NCBI RefSeq assembly: GCF_014636295.1
Contig: NZ_BMEC01000017.1
Span: 1-64,000 of the forward strand
Direction of reading: 5' to 3'
Length of the DNA stretch: 64,000 nt
Origin: Marivirga lumbricoides
Lineage (GTDB): Bacteria; Bacteroidota; Bacteroidia; Cytophagales; Cyclobacteriaceae
Part shown: in pieces, positions 12,545 through 21,016 of the stretch
Numbering within the stretch: the stretch's first letter is position 1
How the letters are laid out: each line of letters begins with the position of its first letter
Program-made: the position numbers and the translations under genes
The notes under the pieces: model-generated
The model's input: the letters and a program-made list of their open reading frames with translations, nothing else
What the model was told of the DNA's origin: nothing
Database searches by the model: none

Positions 12545-13558
12545 CTAAACGTTCACACTCTCCAGTTCTTTCATAATGTCAGCAAACATCAGGTAAGATT
12601 TTATTCGGTCGCTATGATCATAAATATGCGAAACAACCATTAATTCATTTACCTGAGTAGCTTTCAGAAATTCTTCTGTCTTATTTTTTACATGCTCCTT
12701 ATCACCTATAAATGCATATTTTAGCATCCTCTGAAAAGCCGGATTCATAGCTAATTCTTTCAGATCAGCAGTCATTTCAGTGGGCGGCTGCATATAATCA
12801 ATATTATTTGTCATCACTCCCAGCATCATTTTGATTAATGAAGTCGAAACCTTCTCAGCTTCTTCATTGGTATCTGCAGCTATTACATTAACACAGGCTA
12901 TAGTGTAGGGTTCCTGCAATTGTTCGGAAGGCTGAAATTCATTGTAGTAGATGTTTAGAGCCTCCATGAGTTGCGCAGGTGCAAAATGACTGGCAAAAGC
13001 ATAAGGTAAACCATTTTTTGCAGCTACATGCGCGCTATCTGTGCTGGAACCTAAAATGTAAAGAGGAACATCAACGCCCTCAGCCACCGTAGCTCTTACT
13101 CTGGCGCCTTCATTATTTTTTGCAAAATATTGCTGTATTTGATTTACCTCATCAGGAAATCGGTACACAGACTGCATCCTGTCCGAGCGGATGGCATGTG
13201 CGGTTGTTTGGTCTGTGCCTGGCGCTCTCCCAAGGCCTAAATCAATTCGGTTGGGGTAGAGGTTGCCTAATGTACCAAACTGTTCAGCTACAATTAAAGG
13301 GGAATGGTTAGGTAGCATTACACCACCGGATCCTACTCTTATTTTTTGCGTGCCACCCGCAATATGGCCTATAAGCACAGAGGTTGCAGAACTGGCAATA
13401 CTTTTCATGTTATGATGCTCTGCCAGCCAAAAGCGATGGTAACCGGCTTCTTCTGCTTTTTGGGCCAGGTTTAAAGCTTTTCGAAATGATTCTTTAGGTG
13501 TTTCTCCTTTTGCGACAGTGGCTAATTCCAAAATGGAATAAGGTATATTTGAATTCAT
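12545..13558 (-). CDS. LLM-class flavin-dependent oxidoreductase (luciferase-like)
   Basis: A 337-residue single-domain protein. Residues 5-60 (YSILELATVAKGETPKESF, AEEAGYHRFWLAEHHNM) and 65-115 (VGSGGVMLPNHSPLIVAEQF, YPNRIDLGLGRAPGTD) are hallmarks of the YhbW/MsnO8 subgroup of luciferase-like monooxygenases. The fold is a TIM barrel using reduced FMN, and the enzyme is cytosolic. The substrate cannot be read from sequence. It is monocistronic and convergent with the beta-galactosidase gene. Confidence 0.88.
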   Translation of the reverse strand: MNSNIPYSILELATVAKGETPKESFRKALNLAQKAEEAGYHRFWLAEHHNMKSIASSATSVLIGHIAGGTQKIRVGSGGVMLPNHSPLIVAEQFGTLGNLYPNRIDLGLGRAPGTDQTTAHAIRSDRMQSVYRFPDEVNQIQQYFAKNNEGARVRATVAEGVDVPLYILGSSTDSAHVAAKNGLPYAFASHFAPAQLMEALNIYYNEFQPSEQLQEPYTIACVNVIAADTNEEAEKVSTSLIKMMLGVMTNNIDYMQPPTEMTADLKELAMNPAFQRMLKYAFIGDKEHVKNKTEEFLKATQVNELMVVSHIYDHSDRIKSYLMFADIMKELESVNV

Positions 13559-13991
13559 CAGTTTGTCATAAATTTGTATTATAAATCTAAGTTTGATTGG
13601 TCTTTGTATTTAAAACTTAGTAGAACATCATCTCTTCCGATACATCAATCCAGGCAAAAAGACTGGTTCTAATAAATTTAAATCTTTAAAGTGCAGGCTT
13701 AAACTTTCAATAGGAAGCCGGATTTTTAATCAAACTCAGTTTATAAGTTTTTTAAAATATTGAATACTTATTGATAACCGTTTTACGATCCTGCATCCAA
13801 AAAGTTAAAGTATTTTAGTTTACCGATTTTCATTCTAATACTGCTTCAAGTAGTTCTGATCTAAAGTTACTTTGATTGCTGTATAGATCAGGCCTTTTGT
13901 CTCAAGCCTTTAATTATTATTTTAAGTTTTATGCTTGGTTTCGTCTTTTATGAATCCTGAATAGTTTAAAATTAACTCAGCCCCATTCACT

Positions 13992-14024
13992 ACTACTAGT
14001 TAACGTAATTTTCACTACTAGTAG
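13992..14024 (+). promoter_or_regulatory. Operator-like tandem sites upstream of the TonB receptor operon
   Basis: ACTACTAGT occurs at 13992-14000 and again at 14014-14022, exactly 22 bp apart (two helical turns). The second copy is the core of a perfect 10-bp palindrome, CTACTAGTAG (14015-14024); the first has eight of its ten bases. The second site ends 3 bp before the -33 TTG of the predicted promoter, a position suited to a dimeric repressor or activator, possibly iron- or heme-responsive. Confidence 0.5.
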
Positions 14025-14027
14025 CTA

Positions 14028-14058
14028 TTGATAAATAATTGGGGAAACTACACCTTTG
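14028..14058 (+). promoter_or_regulatory. Probable promoter of the heme-uptake operon
   Basis: TTG at 14028-14030, 20-nt spacer, CACCTTTG at 14051-14058 followed by CA. This matches the Bacteroidota -33/-7 pattern with the same spacing as the beta-galactosidase promoter. The start codon follows 33 bp downstream. Confidence 0.6.
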
Positions 14059-14091
14059 CAGCATTATTTATATTAAATCTAAATAAAAATA

Positions 14092-16401
14092 ATGAAGAAA
14101 GTAGCAAGAATAGTATGTGTAGTAAGTGTGGCACTCTTAATAAGTCGATTGGCTGTCGGACAGATATCTATTCTTGTGGAAGACAATGCAGGTAAGCCGA
14201 TTCATGATGCTATTGTACAGGTAACTGCTTTCAATCAACCTGCTAACAAGGGTGAAATGCTCTGGACTAACCAGCAGGGAGTTGTTAACACTGGTATTAA
14301 TCCTTCCTTTATCATTGAAATCTCAAATCTTGGGTACCATACTTTGCGGGATACCATTAGAACAGCCACTTCAACAGTTGTCTATAAACTAGCGCCTAAA
14401 AAAAATTACCTCAAGGAAGTGGTTGTAACAGGATTGTATGAAGCCACTTCTGCAAAAAATGCAGTATACCAGGTGCGTACGGTAGATGCTAAAGTTATTG
14501 CCTCAATGGGAGCTAATAGCCTGGAGGAAGTGCTTTCCCAGCAATTAAATATCAGGTTTTCAAGAGATAATGCCATTGGAAACGGAAGTATTTCAATGCA
14601 GGGCTTAAGTGGTCAATATGTGAAAATCTTAATCGATGGAGTGCCTGTTGTGGGCAGGTCAGGAACGGCCAATGAAATTGATGTGAATCAGATTGATGTA
14701 CAAATGATTGACAGGGTAGAAATTGTTGAGGGGCCAATGGCTGTAAATTATGGTGCTGATGCTTTAGCAGGAGTAATTAATATAATTACCAAAAAGGGAG
14801 GGGATCAATCTCTTTACCTTAAGGCTTCTGTACAGGAAGAAACAGTTGGAAAAGAATACAGCTTATGGGATGAAGGTATCCATAATTATTCCGTAAGTGT
14901 AGGTGGTCAGCTGCTTCCAAAGCTCAGTGCAGATGTACAATCCCGCTGGATCAGGTTTGGAGGATGGACAGGGGTAGGAGAAGGACGTGATAAAGAATGG
15001 TATCCTAAAAATCAATGGCTGAATAATGCCGGTATTACTTTTACTCAGTCTAACTGGCATCTAAGGTATCAATTAAATCATCTGCAAGAGGAAATCTTCA
15101 ATCTAGGCACTCCGAATACCAGTAATCCTCTTAAAGATCCTTTCGCTTTAGATCAAAAGTTCTTAGCCAAAAGATGGATGCATCAGTTACAGGGAGAGTT
15201 TAACTTAGGCAAATGGAAATTACATTCTGCCAATTCATATACTGAATATGAAAGATTAAGTGCTCAATATAATACTAATCTGATAACCAATACGGAAACG
15301 CCTAGTCAGGCAGCTGATCAGGATACTATTTTTTATAATTCCTGGTTTAGTAGAAATACCTTTCAAGGACAATTATTTGCAACAGGCAGGATCATGGCCA
15401 ATGCTCAGCTAGGTTTGGAGGCAAAGTACGAACAAGGCGGAGGTACAACCTTATCTGATGGTACAAAGGAAATGTACGATGTAGCTCTTTTTGCTTCTTC
15501 AGAAATTAAAATTCATGATCGACTGAAGGTGAGGCCCGGAATCCGCTACACTTATAATAGTAGCTTCAAAACATTGCCTACTCCGGCAGTAAATATTAAG
15601 TATGATGTAAGTTCGGAACTTCAGCTTCGTATGGGATATGGAAGAGGATTTAGAGCACCTTCAGTGAGAGAAATGTATCATGAATTCATTGATTCCAATC
15701 ATAACATCATCGGAAATGAAGCACTTACTCCTGAAACTTCTCACAGCTTTACAGCCAATATCGATTATCATCCTTTTAATTATCTAAAATTAAGTATTGG
15801 GGGATTTCATAATAACATTAAGGATAAAATAGGCTTTTTTACACCGGAAAGGGCTGATTTGGCAACTACCTATCGAAATATAAGCACTTTTAAGACCCAG
15901 GGCATTAATTCCGCACTGCAATACACCTCTGCCAGCTTGAATGCACAAATTGGAGCTTCCTATATTGGAAGGTATCAAAAACTCAATGAAGATGAACCTG
16001 CTACAGTTCCTGAATTTATCTATTCGCCTGAGGTCAACTTTTCATTGCAATATGAATTTGAAAAAATAGGCCTTACCCCAGCTGTATATTACAAGTTTAC
16101 AGGAGCTAATAAGGATTATCGCTTAGTTACCAATGAGGAGGGAGAGAGCGTGCCTGAGTTACAAAAAATTGATCCCTTTCACTGGCTTGATCTAACCATC
16201 ACGCAGTCTTTTTCCTCCAACCTAAGCATGAGTGCAGGTATAAAAAATATTCTGAATATCGAAACTGTCAATAATAATCTCAGAAGTGGGGGAGTACATG
16301 GCGGAAGTCAGACTGCCCAAACTTCAGTGGCTTACGGAAGATCTTTTTTTATAAGAATGCAATATCAATTTTCAAAATCCATAAAATCAATAAACAAATG
16401 A
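14092..16401 (+). CDS. TonB-dependent outer-membrane receptor, probably for heme/hemoprotein
   Basis: A 769-residue protein: signal peptide (1-23), carboxypeptidase-regulatory-like beta-sandwich (about 25-105), plug domain (about 118-225, including ILIDGVPVVGR and VEIVEGPMAVNYGADALAGVINIITKK), then a 22-strand-type barrel ending in an aromatic strand (FFIRMQYQF). TonB receptors import ligands across the outer membrane using ExbBD/TonB energy. The ligand is inferred from the next gene, which is HmuY-like. It is the first gene of a four-gene operon; its TGA overlaps the next ATG (ATGA). Confidence 0.88.
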   Translation: MKKVARIVCVVSVALLISRLAVGQISILVEDNAGKPIHDAIVQVTAFNQPANKGEMLWTNQQGVVNTGINPSFIIEISNLGYHTLRDTIRTATSTVVYKLAPKKNYLKEVVVTGLYEATSAKNAVYQVRTVDAKVIASMGANSLEEVLSQQLNIRFSRDNAIGNGSISMQGLSGQYVKILIDGVPVVGRSGTANEIDVNQIDVQMIDRVEIVEGPMAVNYGADALAGVINIITKKGGDQSLYLKASVQEETVGKEYSLWDEGIHNYSVSVGGQLLPKLSADVQSRWIRFGGWTGVGEGRDKEWYPKNQWLNNAGITFTQSNWHLRYQLNHLQEEIFNLGTPNTSNPLKDPFALDQKFLAKRWMHQLQGEFNLGKWKLHSANSYTEYERLSAQYNTNLITNTETPSQAADQDTIFYNSWFSRNTFQGQLFATGRIMANAQLGLEAKYEQGGGTTLSDGTKEMYDVALFASSEIKIHDRLKVRPGIRYTYNSSFKTLPTPAVNIKYDVSSELQLRMGYGRGFRAPSVREMYHEFIDSNHNIIGNEALTPETSHSFTANIDYHPFNYLKLSIGGFHNNIKDKIGFFTPERADLATTYRNISTFKTQGINSALQYTSASLNAQIGASYIGRYQKLNEDEPATVPEFIYSPEVNFSLQYEFEKIGLTPAVYYKFTGANKDYRLVTNEEGESVPELQKIDPFHWLDLTITQSFSSNLSMSAGIKNILNIETVNNNLRSGGVHGGSQTAQTSVAYGRSFFIRMQYQFSKSIKSINK

Positions 16402-17768
16402 ATATTAAATTTAACTATTTACTAATTTGCTCACTGATAAGCATGCTATTGCTTGCTTGTGATGATGAGGATGAAAAATTACAGCCATTTTCCGCTAATT
16501 TTTCAAACACCGAAATAGGTTTTTCCAGTGAAGAATCAGAGAAAACTGTTGATATAGTGTTTTCGCGCACCACAACAGTGGCAGGAGTGGTAAATATCAC
16601 TATTAATGCAGGCTCATTAACCTATGGAGAGGATAATGATTTTTACACATCTCCTGCAGCAGAAAATGGCAGTCTTCAGCTTTCTTTTGAAAGTGGAGTA
16701 AGTCATGTCAGCTTTACTATTCATAAAGGAACTTCTTTAAATATAGCTGAAAATGTATCAATAAGTTTTGAATTGCAGGAATCAGGCGACCTGTTCCAGA
16801 TAGGAGCAAATAAGCAAATAACGGCAGAATTTTCAGAAAACTTTGTTGCTAGTTCCGGAACAGCTACGCTGGATGCGGGAGGTGCAGAGTTTCCTGTTGT
16901 AGCATTTTTTGACATCAGTAAAAATAAACAAACAAGGGTAGGTAAATACTCATGGGATTTAGGGTTCTATACAGGTGCTGAAAATTATGTAACAGTTAAC
17001 AACACTGCTAATATAATGGCAAGACCGTTGGATAAAACGGACTTAAACAATGTTACTGCAGAAGATACAGTAGGTTTTGCCAATGTGATGACTGTTGGAT
17101 TTACAGGTACTTCCGAAGGAGCTTTCTGGATTGATGATCATACAGGAGATTTATCAGCTACAGCATTCGGAGAAATTGCTACTTCTTCAGATCAGGCAAA
17201 AGTATTTATTGTGAAACGCGATGGTGAAGGCCGGAGCTGGAAAAAAGTAAGAGTATTTGCCAGCTCTTCAGGTTATACTATTGAATATGCGGATATCTCC
17301 TCTGATTCATTTGAGACTGTTGAAGTAAGCAAAGATGAAGCCTTCAATTTCAATTACTTCGATTTAGATAATGGGGAAGTTAATGTAGCTCCGACTAAGG
17401 ATTCATGGGATTTTATGTACAGTAGCTATGCAGTCAGATACTCAATGGGTGGTTCTGCCACACCTTATGGTTTCAATGATTATATCATAATCAACAGAAA
17501 CAATACTGAAGTAGCAATGGTGATGACAGAAAATTTAAGCTTCGAAGATCTTGATCTTTCCGATGCAGAAGAATTAGAATATAATTCCAATATCAATGTG
17601 ATAGGTTCCGATTGGAGGTCAACCTTTGGTGGTGCGGCAGTCTTTGATGATCGTTTCTTTGTAATTAAAGACTCTCAGGATAACTATTTTAAAGTCGATT
17701 TTACTAAAATGACCAGCGAGAGCGGTGAAAGAGGTTATACATCGCTAAAATTCAAACTTCTAGATTAA
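16398..17768 (+). CDS. HmuY-like heme-binding lipoprotein
   Basis: A 456-residue protein with a lipoprotein signal (Cys about residue 21, LLLACDD). Residues about 35-150 form a Calx-beta-like strand-rich domain. The remainder resembles the HmuY family, with two repeats of the family's WD(L/F)xF motif (SWDLGFYTG about 188, SWDFMYSSY about 338), each followed by an N-containing strand. The C-terminal FFVIKDSQDNYFKVDF and GERGYTSLKF match the HmuY end. HmuY proteins capture heme at the cell surface and pass it to the partner TonB receptor. The gene overlaps both neighbours (4 bp upstream, 1 bp downstream), indicating translational coupling. Confidence 0.68.
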   Translation: MNIKFNYLLICSLISMLLLACDDEDEKLQPFSANFSNTEIGFSSEESEKTVDIVFSRTTTVAGVVNITINAGSLTYGEDNDFYTSPAAENGSLQLSFESGVSHVSFTIHKGTSLNIAENVSISFELQESGDLFQIGANKQITAEFSENFVASSGTATLDAGGAEFPVVAFFDISKNKQTRVGKYSWDLGFYTGAENYVTVNNTANIMARPLDKTDLNNVTAEDTVGFANVMTVGFTGTSEGAFWIDDHTGDLSATAFGEIATSSDQAKVFIVKRDGEGRSWKKVRVFASSSGYTIEYADISSDSFETVEVSKDEAFNFNYFDLDNGEVNVAPTKDSWDFMYSSYAVRYSMGGSATPYGFNDYIIINRNNTEVAMVMTENLSFEDLDLSDAEELEYNSNINVIGSDWRSTFGGAAVFDDRFFVIKDSQDNYFKVDFTKMTSESGERGYTSLKFKLLD

Positions 17769-18211
17769 TGAAAAAAAGTATCAGCATCTTTTTCATCGTG
17801 GTAAACTTATGTTTAGGTGCGCTCTTTGTGTATGCCGGTGTTAGGAAATTTATTCCTAATCCGGCTCGCAAAGCTGCAACTGAACAAAGTGCAGAGCCAC
17901 CAGCGCACGTAATGCAAATGAAAGCATTTATTGGAGGTTTGAAGGCACCTGAATACTTCTGGCCTATGCTAGGTATAGTAGAAATAGTAGCAGGCCTGCT
18001 ACTATTGAGCCAGTTTTTTGCATTGGCAGGTGCATTTTTACTTCTTCCGGTTACCTTGAATATTTTCTTATTTCACTTGTATTTAAAGCCGGATGATACT
18101 GCGGGCTTATTTATGAGTGGTCTTTATCTCCTGGGTAACCTGTTGATTATATTATCTGATTACAAGAAATTAAAAACTGTTTTTTTTACACCTAAAACAC
18201 TAATTCAATGA
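17768..18211 (+). CDS. DoxX-like small membrane protein
   Basis: A 147-residue protein with four predicted transmembrane helices (about 6-25, 62-82, 85-107, 115-132) and the GALFVYAGVRKFIPNP opening typical of DoxX/SURF4-type proteins. Function in this family is poorly defined. Its position between the HmuY-like lipoprotein and the DUF6607 gene, with its ATG on the last base of the previous stop and its TGA overlapping the next ATG, ties it to heme acquisition or handling. Confidence 0.7.
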   Translation: MKKSISIFFIVVNLCLGALFVYAGVRKFIPNPARKAATEQSAEPPAHVMQMKAFIGGLKAPEYFWPMLGIVEIVAGLLLLSQFFALAGAFLLLPVTLNIFLFHLYLKPDDTAGLFMSGLYLLGNLLIILSDYKKLKTVFFTPKTLIQ

Positions 18212-19146
18212 AAAATTTATTTATGCTTTTAGCCTGTATAGTAGCAACTTCTGCTATGGCTCAAAAGAAGAAAAAAGATCAGGACATTCAATCTATCAAG
18301 GATATGTGCGGATGTTATGAAGTAGAATTCAACTTTGCTGAAACATTTTCGCCAGACAAGGACTATCAGTTTCATGATAACTACAGATCAGGTGCTTTGG
18401 AATATGTATTTCCAATAGAGCAGGACGATGATAAAATTGTTTTACAACATTTACTGATAGTAGGTGACACTATGATTATCAAACACTGGCGTCAGGATTG
18501 GCTTTATGAAAACAGAAATCTTTATGCCTTTCATAAAGATAACACCTGGAACTATGTAAAACTCCCTAAATCTGAGGTTGAAGGCCAATGGACTCAAAAG
18601 GTTTACCAGGTAGATGATGGTCCACGCTACGAGGCATCAGGCTCGTGGGTACATGTTGATGGTAAAAATTATTGGGAAGCTTCTTCTGATGCTCCATTAC
18701 CAAGACGGGAATTTTCTAAAAGAAAGGATTATAATGTAATGGCAAGAACCAATCGTCAGGAAATAACTTCTTACGGATGGTTGCATGAGCAGGATAATAA
18801 AAAAATTCTTCGCGAAGGTGACGAGGACAAACTTTTAGCCTGGGAAAAAGGCTGGAACACCTATACTAAAACTGAGGATGCTAAGTGTAATGTTGCAAAA
18901 GAGTGGTGGGATAAATATGCCGGCTATTGGGCTGATGTAAGATCAGTTTGGGACGAGCTTTTCGCCAGTAAAGAAACGATCTCCATAAAGGGAAAAGTGG
19001 ACGATAAAGTGTTATTTATGCAACTATTTTCCCTACAAGACGATCTAATAAATGGCAGATCATATGATTCAACCGTAGCCAAAAATAAGATTAGAGAAAC
19101 TATCCAGAGATACTTGAATACTGATCAAAGACTGGGATTAAAATAA
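18208..19146 (+). CDS. DUF6607 family exported protein
   Basis: A 312-residue protein with a signal peptide (cut near residue 19, AMAQ). After a Lys-rich linker it has the MCGCYEVEFNFAETF opening with two Cys, then Trp-rich strands (HWRQDWLYENR, WNYVKLP, GSWVHVDGKNYWEA). I recognise this as the DUF6607 family, which recurs beside HmuY/TonB heme loci in Bacteroidota. The biochemical role is unknown; the paired Cys and abundant His/Trp would suit a heme- or metal-handling periplasmic protein. It is the last gene of the operon, with a 4-bp overlap with the preceding gene. Confidence 0.7.
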   Translation: MKNLFMLLACIVATSAMAQKKKKDQDIQSIKDMCGCYEVEFNFAETFSPDKDYQFHDNYRSGALEYVFPIEQDDDKIVLQHLLIVGDTMIIKHWRQDWLYENRNLYAFHKDNTWNYVKLPKSEVEGQWTQKVYQVDDGPRYEASGSWVHVDGKNYWEASSDAPLPRREFSKRKDYNVMARTNRQEITSYGWLHEQDNKKILREGDEDKLLAWEKGWNTYTKTEDAKCNVAKEWWDKYAGYWADVRSVWDELFASKETISIKGKVDDKVLFMQLFSLQDDLINGRSYDSTVAKNKIRETIQRYLNTDQRLGLK

Positions 19147-19159
19147 TATTTTATAAAGT

Positions 19160-19205
19160 CCTCACCTGGGACCGGGGATGAACGCTTATTCCGGTCCCTA
19201 TGAGG
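19160..19205 (+). repeat. G+C-rich hairpin after the heme operon
   Basis: CCTCA-CCT-GGGACCGG (19160-19175) pairs with CCGGTCCC-TA-TGAGG (19191-19205): 8 bp plus 5 bp with a small internal loop, and a 15-nt loop. It begins 13 bp after the stop codon. No T-run follows, so it may protect the 3' end of the mRNA rather than terminate transcription. Confidence 0.6.
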
Positions 19206-19360
19206 CACAATTAGTGTTGTCATAGGAATTATAGCTTTAAAATGTACAAGTATTTTTAATATGTAATACTTAAAACTTAGCTTACTCTTTCATTTTAAAT
19301 CTCTGATAAGCCTCTTAACTTTGTCAAGAGGTTTTTTATTTTATTTAAATTAAACGAACG

Positions 19361-20035
19361 TTGGTTAATAGTTTACCTACCCCCACAGAATGGAATGCAA
19401 TAATGCAGTATTTGGAAGACGCTGAAATACGCAATGAAATCCATACCTATTTAATAGATGTGGACAAATTGACTCAGCATTCCAGGGAACTCATTCGGGA
19501 AGCCATCGAAGAAATGGAAGGAATTCAGGCTGACTTTCATTCTCTCAAAATTTCTTTTAATACAATTTACCTCTTTGAGCAAGATAAGCATCTTGTGTAT
19601 GAGCCGGATTATTTGTTCAATCGCTACAGAATGATCACCTTGAGGTCAGCCTTATATAATAAATTTCAACCTTTGGATGTTCAGAAAGTAAGGAATTACT
19701 GCAGAACTAAAGAGGGTGAAGCATTAAAATCGGGCTTAAAAGACGATATTTGGTCGTACTCAAGTGGAGAGAAGGTATTCGGAGTTTCTGAACAGCCAGG
19801 CGACTTTACCGGTAAGGGTTCCAGTGGTTGGAAGTTCTTGGCACTTTCTCAACTCATGGCTGATTGCTTTTTTTATGAAAAGGGTATTTTTCTGAGAAGA
19901 ATTACACCTTATGATAACCTGATGTTTGAAGGGAAGATTATTCAGATTGGCCAACCATTAAAGCTAAAAAATGTACAATATAAAAGACCCTTAATAAATT
20001 TTATTGCCCGTCAATTAAAGCATGATTTATCTTAA
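19361..20035 (+). CDS. Hypothetical protein upstream of response regulator
   Basis: A 224-residue soluble protein, not recognised. The first in-frame start after a stop at 19346 is TTG at 19361; the first ATG is at 19403 (giving 210 residues), and I cannot decide between them. The N-terminal third is helical and acidic (about 10-60), the rest mixed with several Trp/Phe (SSGWKFLALSQLMADCFFYEKG). No signal peptide or transmembrane segment. It is followed after 143 bp by the atypical response regulator in the same direction; a functional link is possible but unproven. Confidence 0.55.
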   Translation: MVNSLPTPTEWNAIMQYLEDAEIRNEIHTYLIDVDKLTQHSRELIREAIEEMEGIQADFHSLKISFNTIYLFEQDKHLVYEPDYLFNRYRMITLRSALYNKFQPLDVQKVRNYCRTKEGEALKSGLKDDIWSYSSGEKVFGVSEQPGDFTGKGSSGWKFLALSQLMADCFFYEKGIFLRRITPYDNLMFEGKIIQIGQPLKLKNVQYKRPLINFIARQLKHDLS

Positions 20036-20178
20036 AGTTACCAATTAACCTATATTTCATATCCTATATTAAGTTTATTTTAAGTCCAGATTATATTCTG
20101 TTTAAGTTGACAGTTTCTATTTCCTGAATTACTCAAAACGCACTTTATTAGATAAGTCAAATAATAGTGAATGAAGTA

Positions 20179-20880
20179 ATGCTTACAAGAAAAATGGCAG
20201 TGATTGCCGATGATGATAAAGAAACATTAAGAAATTTGGTAAGTACACTGGAGGATGATGGTTTCGAGGTTGCACTGGCATTGGATACTAACCACGCTAT
20301 ACAATTAATAAAAAAAGTTAATCCTGTTCTGGTAATTTCAGAAATAGGGAAGCACAATTACGATGGGCTGTATCTATTTGAATCTTTTAAAAAAGAAGTA
20401 CGACTTGCTAACCATTTAAAAATGGTTATTCTGACTAACAATGCCGATGAAAAATACGAGATATTAAGCTTTGAGTCAGGCATTGATGACTTCTTGATAA
20501 AGCCATTAAGAAAGAATGCTTTTAGAAAGCGTATTACAAGGTATTTCAAAGAAGAAAAAGCACCTCAGAAATCACCCAAAAAGCAGTATCAAATCAGAGA
20601 TTTATTTTTCAATATCACTAATAAATCAATTCATAAAATACCCAATCAGGAAGTAATTCCGATACAAGCTAAAACATTTGATATTTTATTGTTTCTGGCA
20701 CTGAACCACGATCACATTTTTTCAAGAGAAGCACTTATCAATGCCATCTGGCCGGTTAATTCTAAAGTAACGGCACGCTCAATTGATGTTCATATCCTAA
20801 AAATAAGACAGTTGTTAGGAGAAGGTTATATTAAAACAATCAAAGGTGTAGGCTATATATTTCTAAAAAGTGAGGAATAA
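20179..20880 (+). CDS. Atypical OmpR-family response regulator (phospho-acceptor Asp replaced by Glu)
   Basis: A 233-residue protein, receiver domain 1-120 and winged-helix DNA-binding domain about 135-230 (FDILLFLALN, FSREALINAIW, RSIDVHILKIRQLL, IKTIKGVGYIF). The receiver keeps the acidic pocket (ADDD), the Thr switch (ILTNN) and the Lys (IKP). The residue at the phosphorylation site is Glu55 (VISEIGKHNYDG) where LLD is expected. Glu at this site often mimics phosphorylation or marks phosphorylation-independent regulators. No histidine kinase is adjacent. I chose the ATG at 20179; a GTG at 20167 gives four more residues. Confidence 0.85.
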   Translation: MLTRKMAVIADDDKETLRNLVSTLEDDGFEVALALDTNHAIQLIKKVNPVLVISEIGKHNYDGLYLFESFKKEVRLANHLKMVILTNNADEKYEILSFESGIDDFLIKPLRKNAFRKRITRYFKEEKAPQKSPKKQYQIRDLFFNITNKSIHKIPNQEVIPIQAKTFDILLFLALNHDHIFSREALINAIWPVNSKVTARSIDVHILKIRQLLGEGYIKTIKGVGYIFLKSEE

Positions 20881-21016
20881 TGCGCTGAAGAGTAATAATT
20901 CATGCAACCCTATGCCCCAAATTCAGTTTTTACCTGAAGTAATCATATAAAATCAGGCTTCTGGCTAATAGAAGTTGCCGGAGTAGCTTGTAATCATTTT
21001 AAAATCATTCAAATTA

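Larger units (their letters stand above)
13559..14091. other. 533-bp intergenic region upstream of the heme-uptake operon
   Basis: No coding sequence. It carries divergent promoters for the LLM oxidoreductase (minus) and the TonB receptor operon (plus). Besides the annotated operator-like repeats and promoter, a 7-bp inverted repeat CTGATCT (13856-13862) / AGATCAG (13885-13891) is present; I cannot assign it. Confidence 0.5.

Noticed and set aside
13990-14030. Fur box upstream of the TonB receptor
   Set aside because: The sites do not match the GATAATGATAATCATTATC-type consensus; they are a different, CTACTAGTAG-centred motif.
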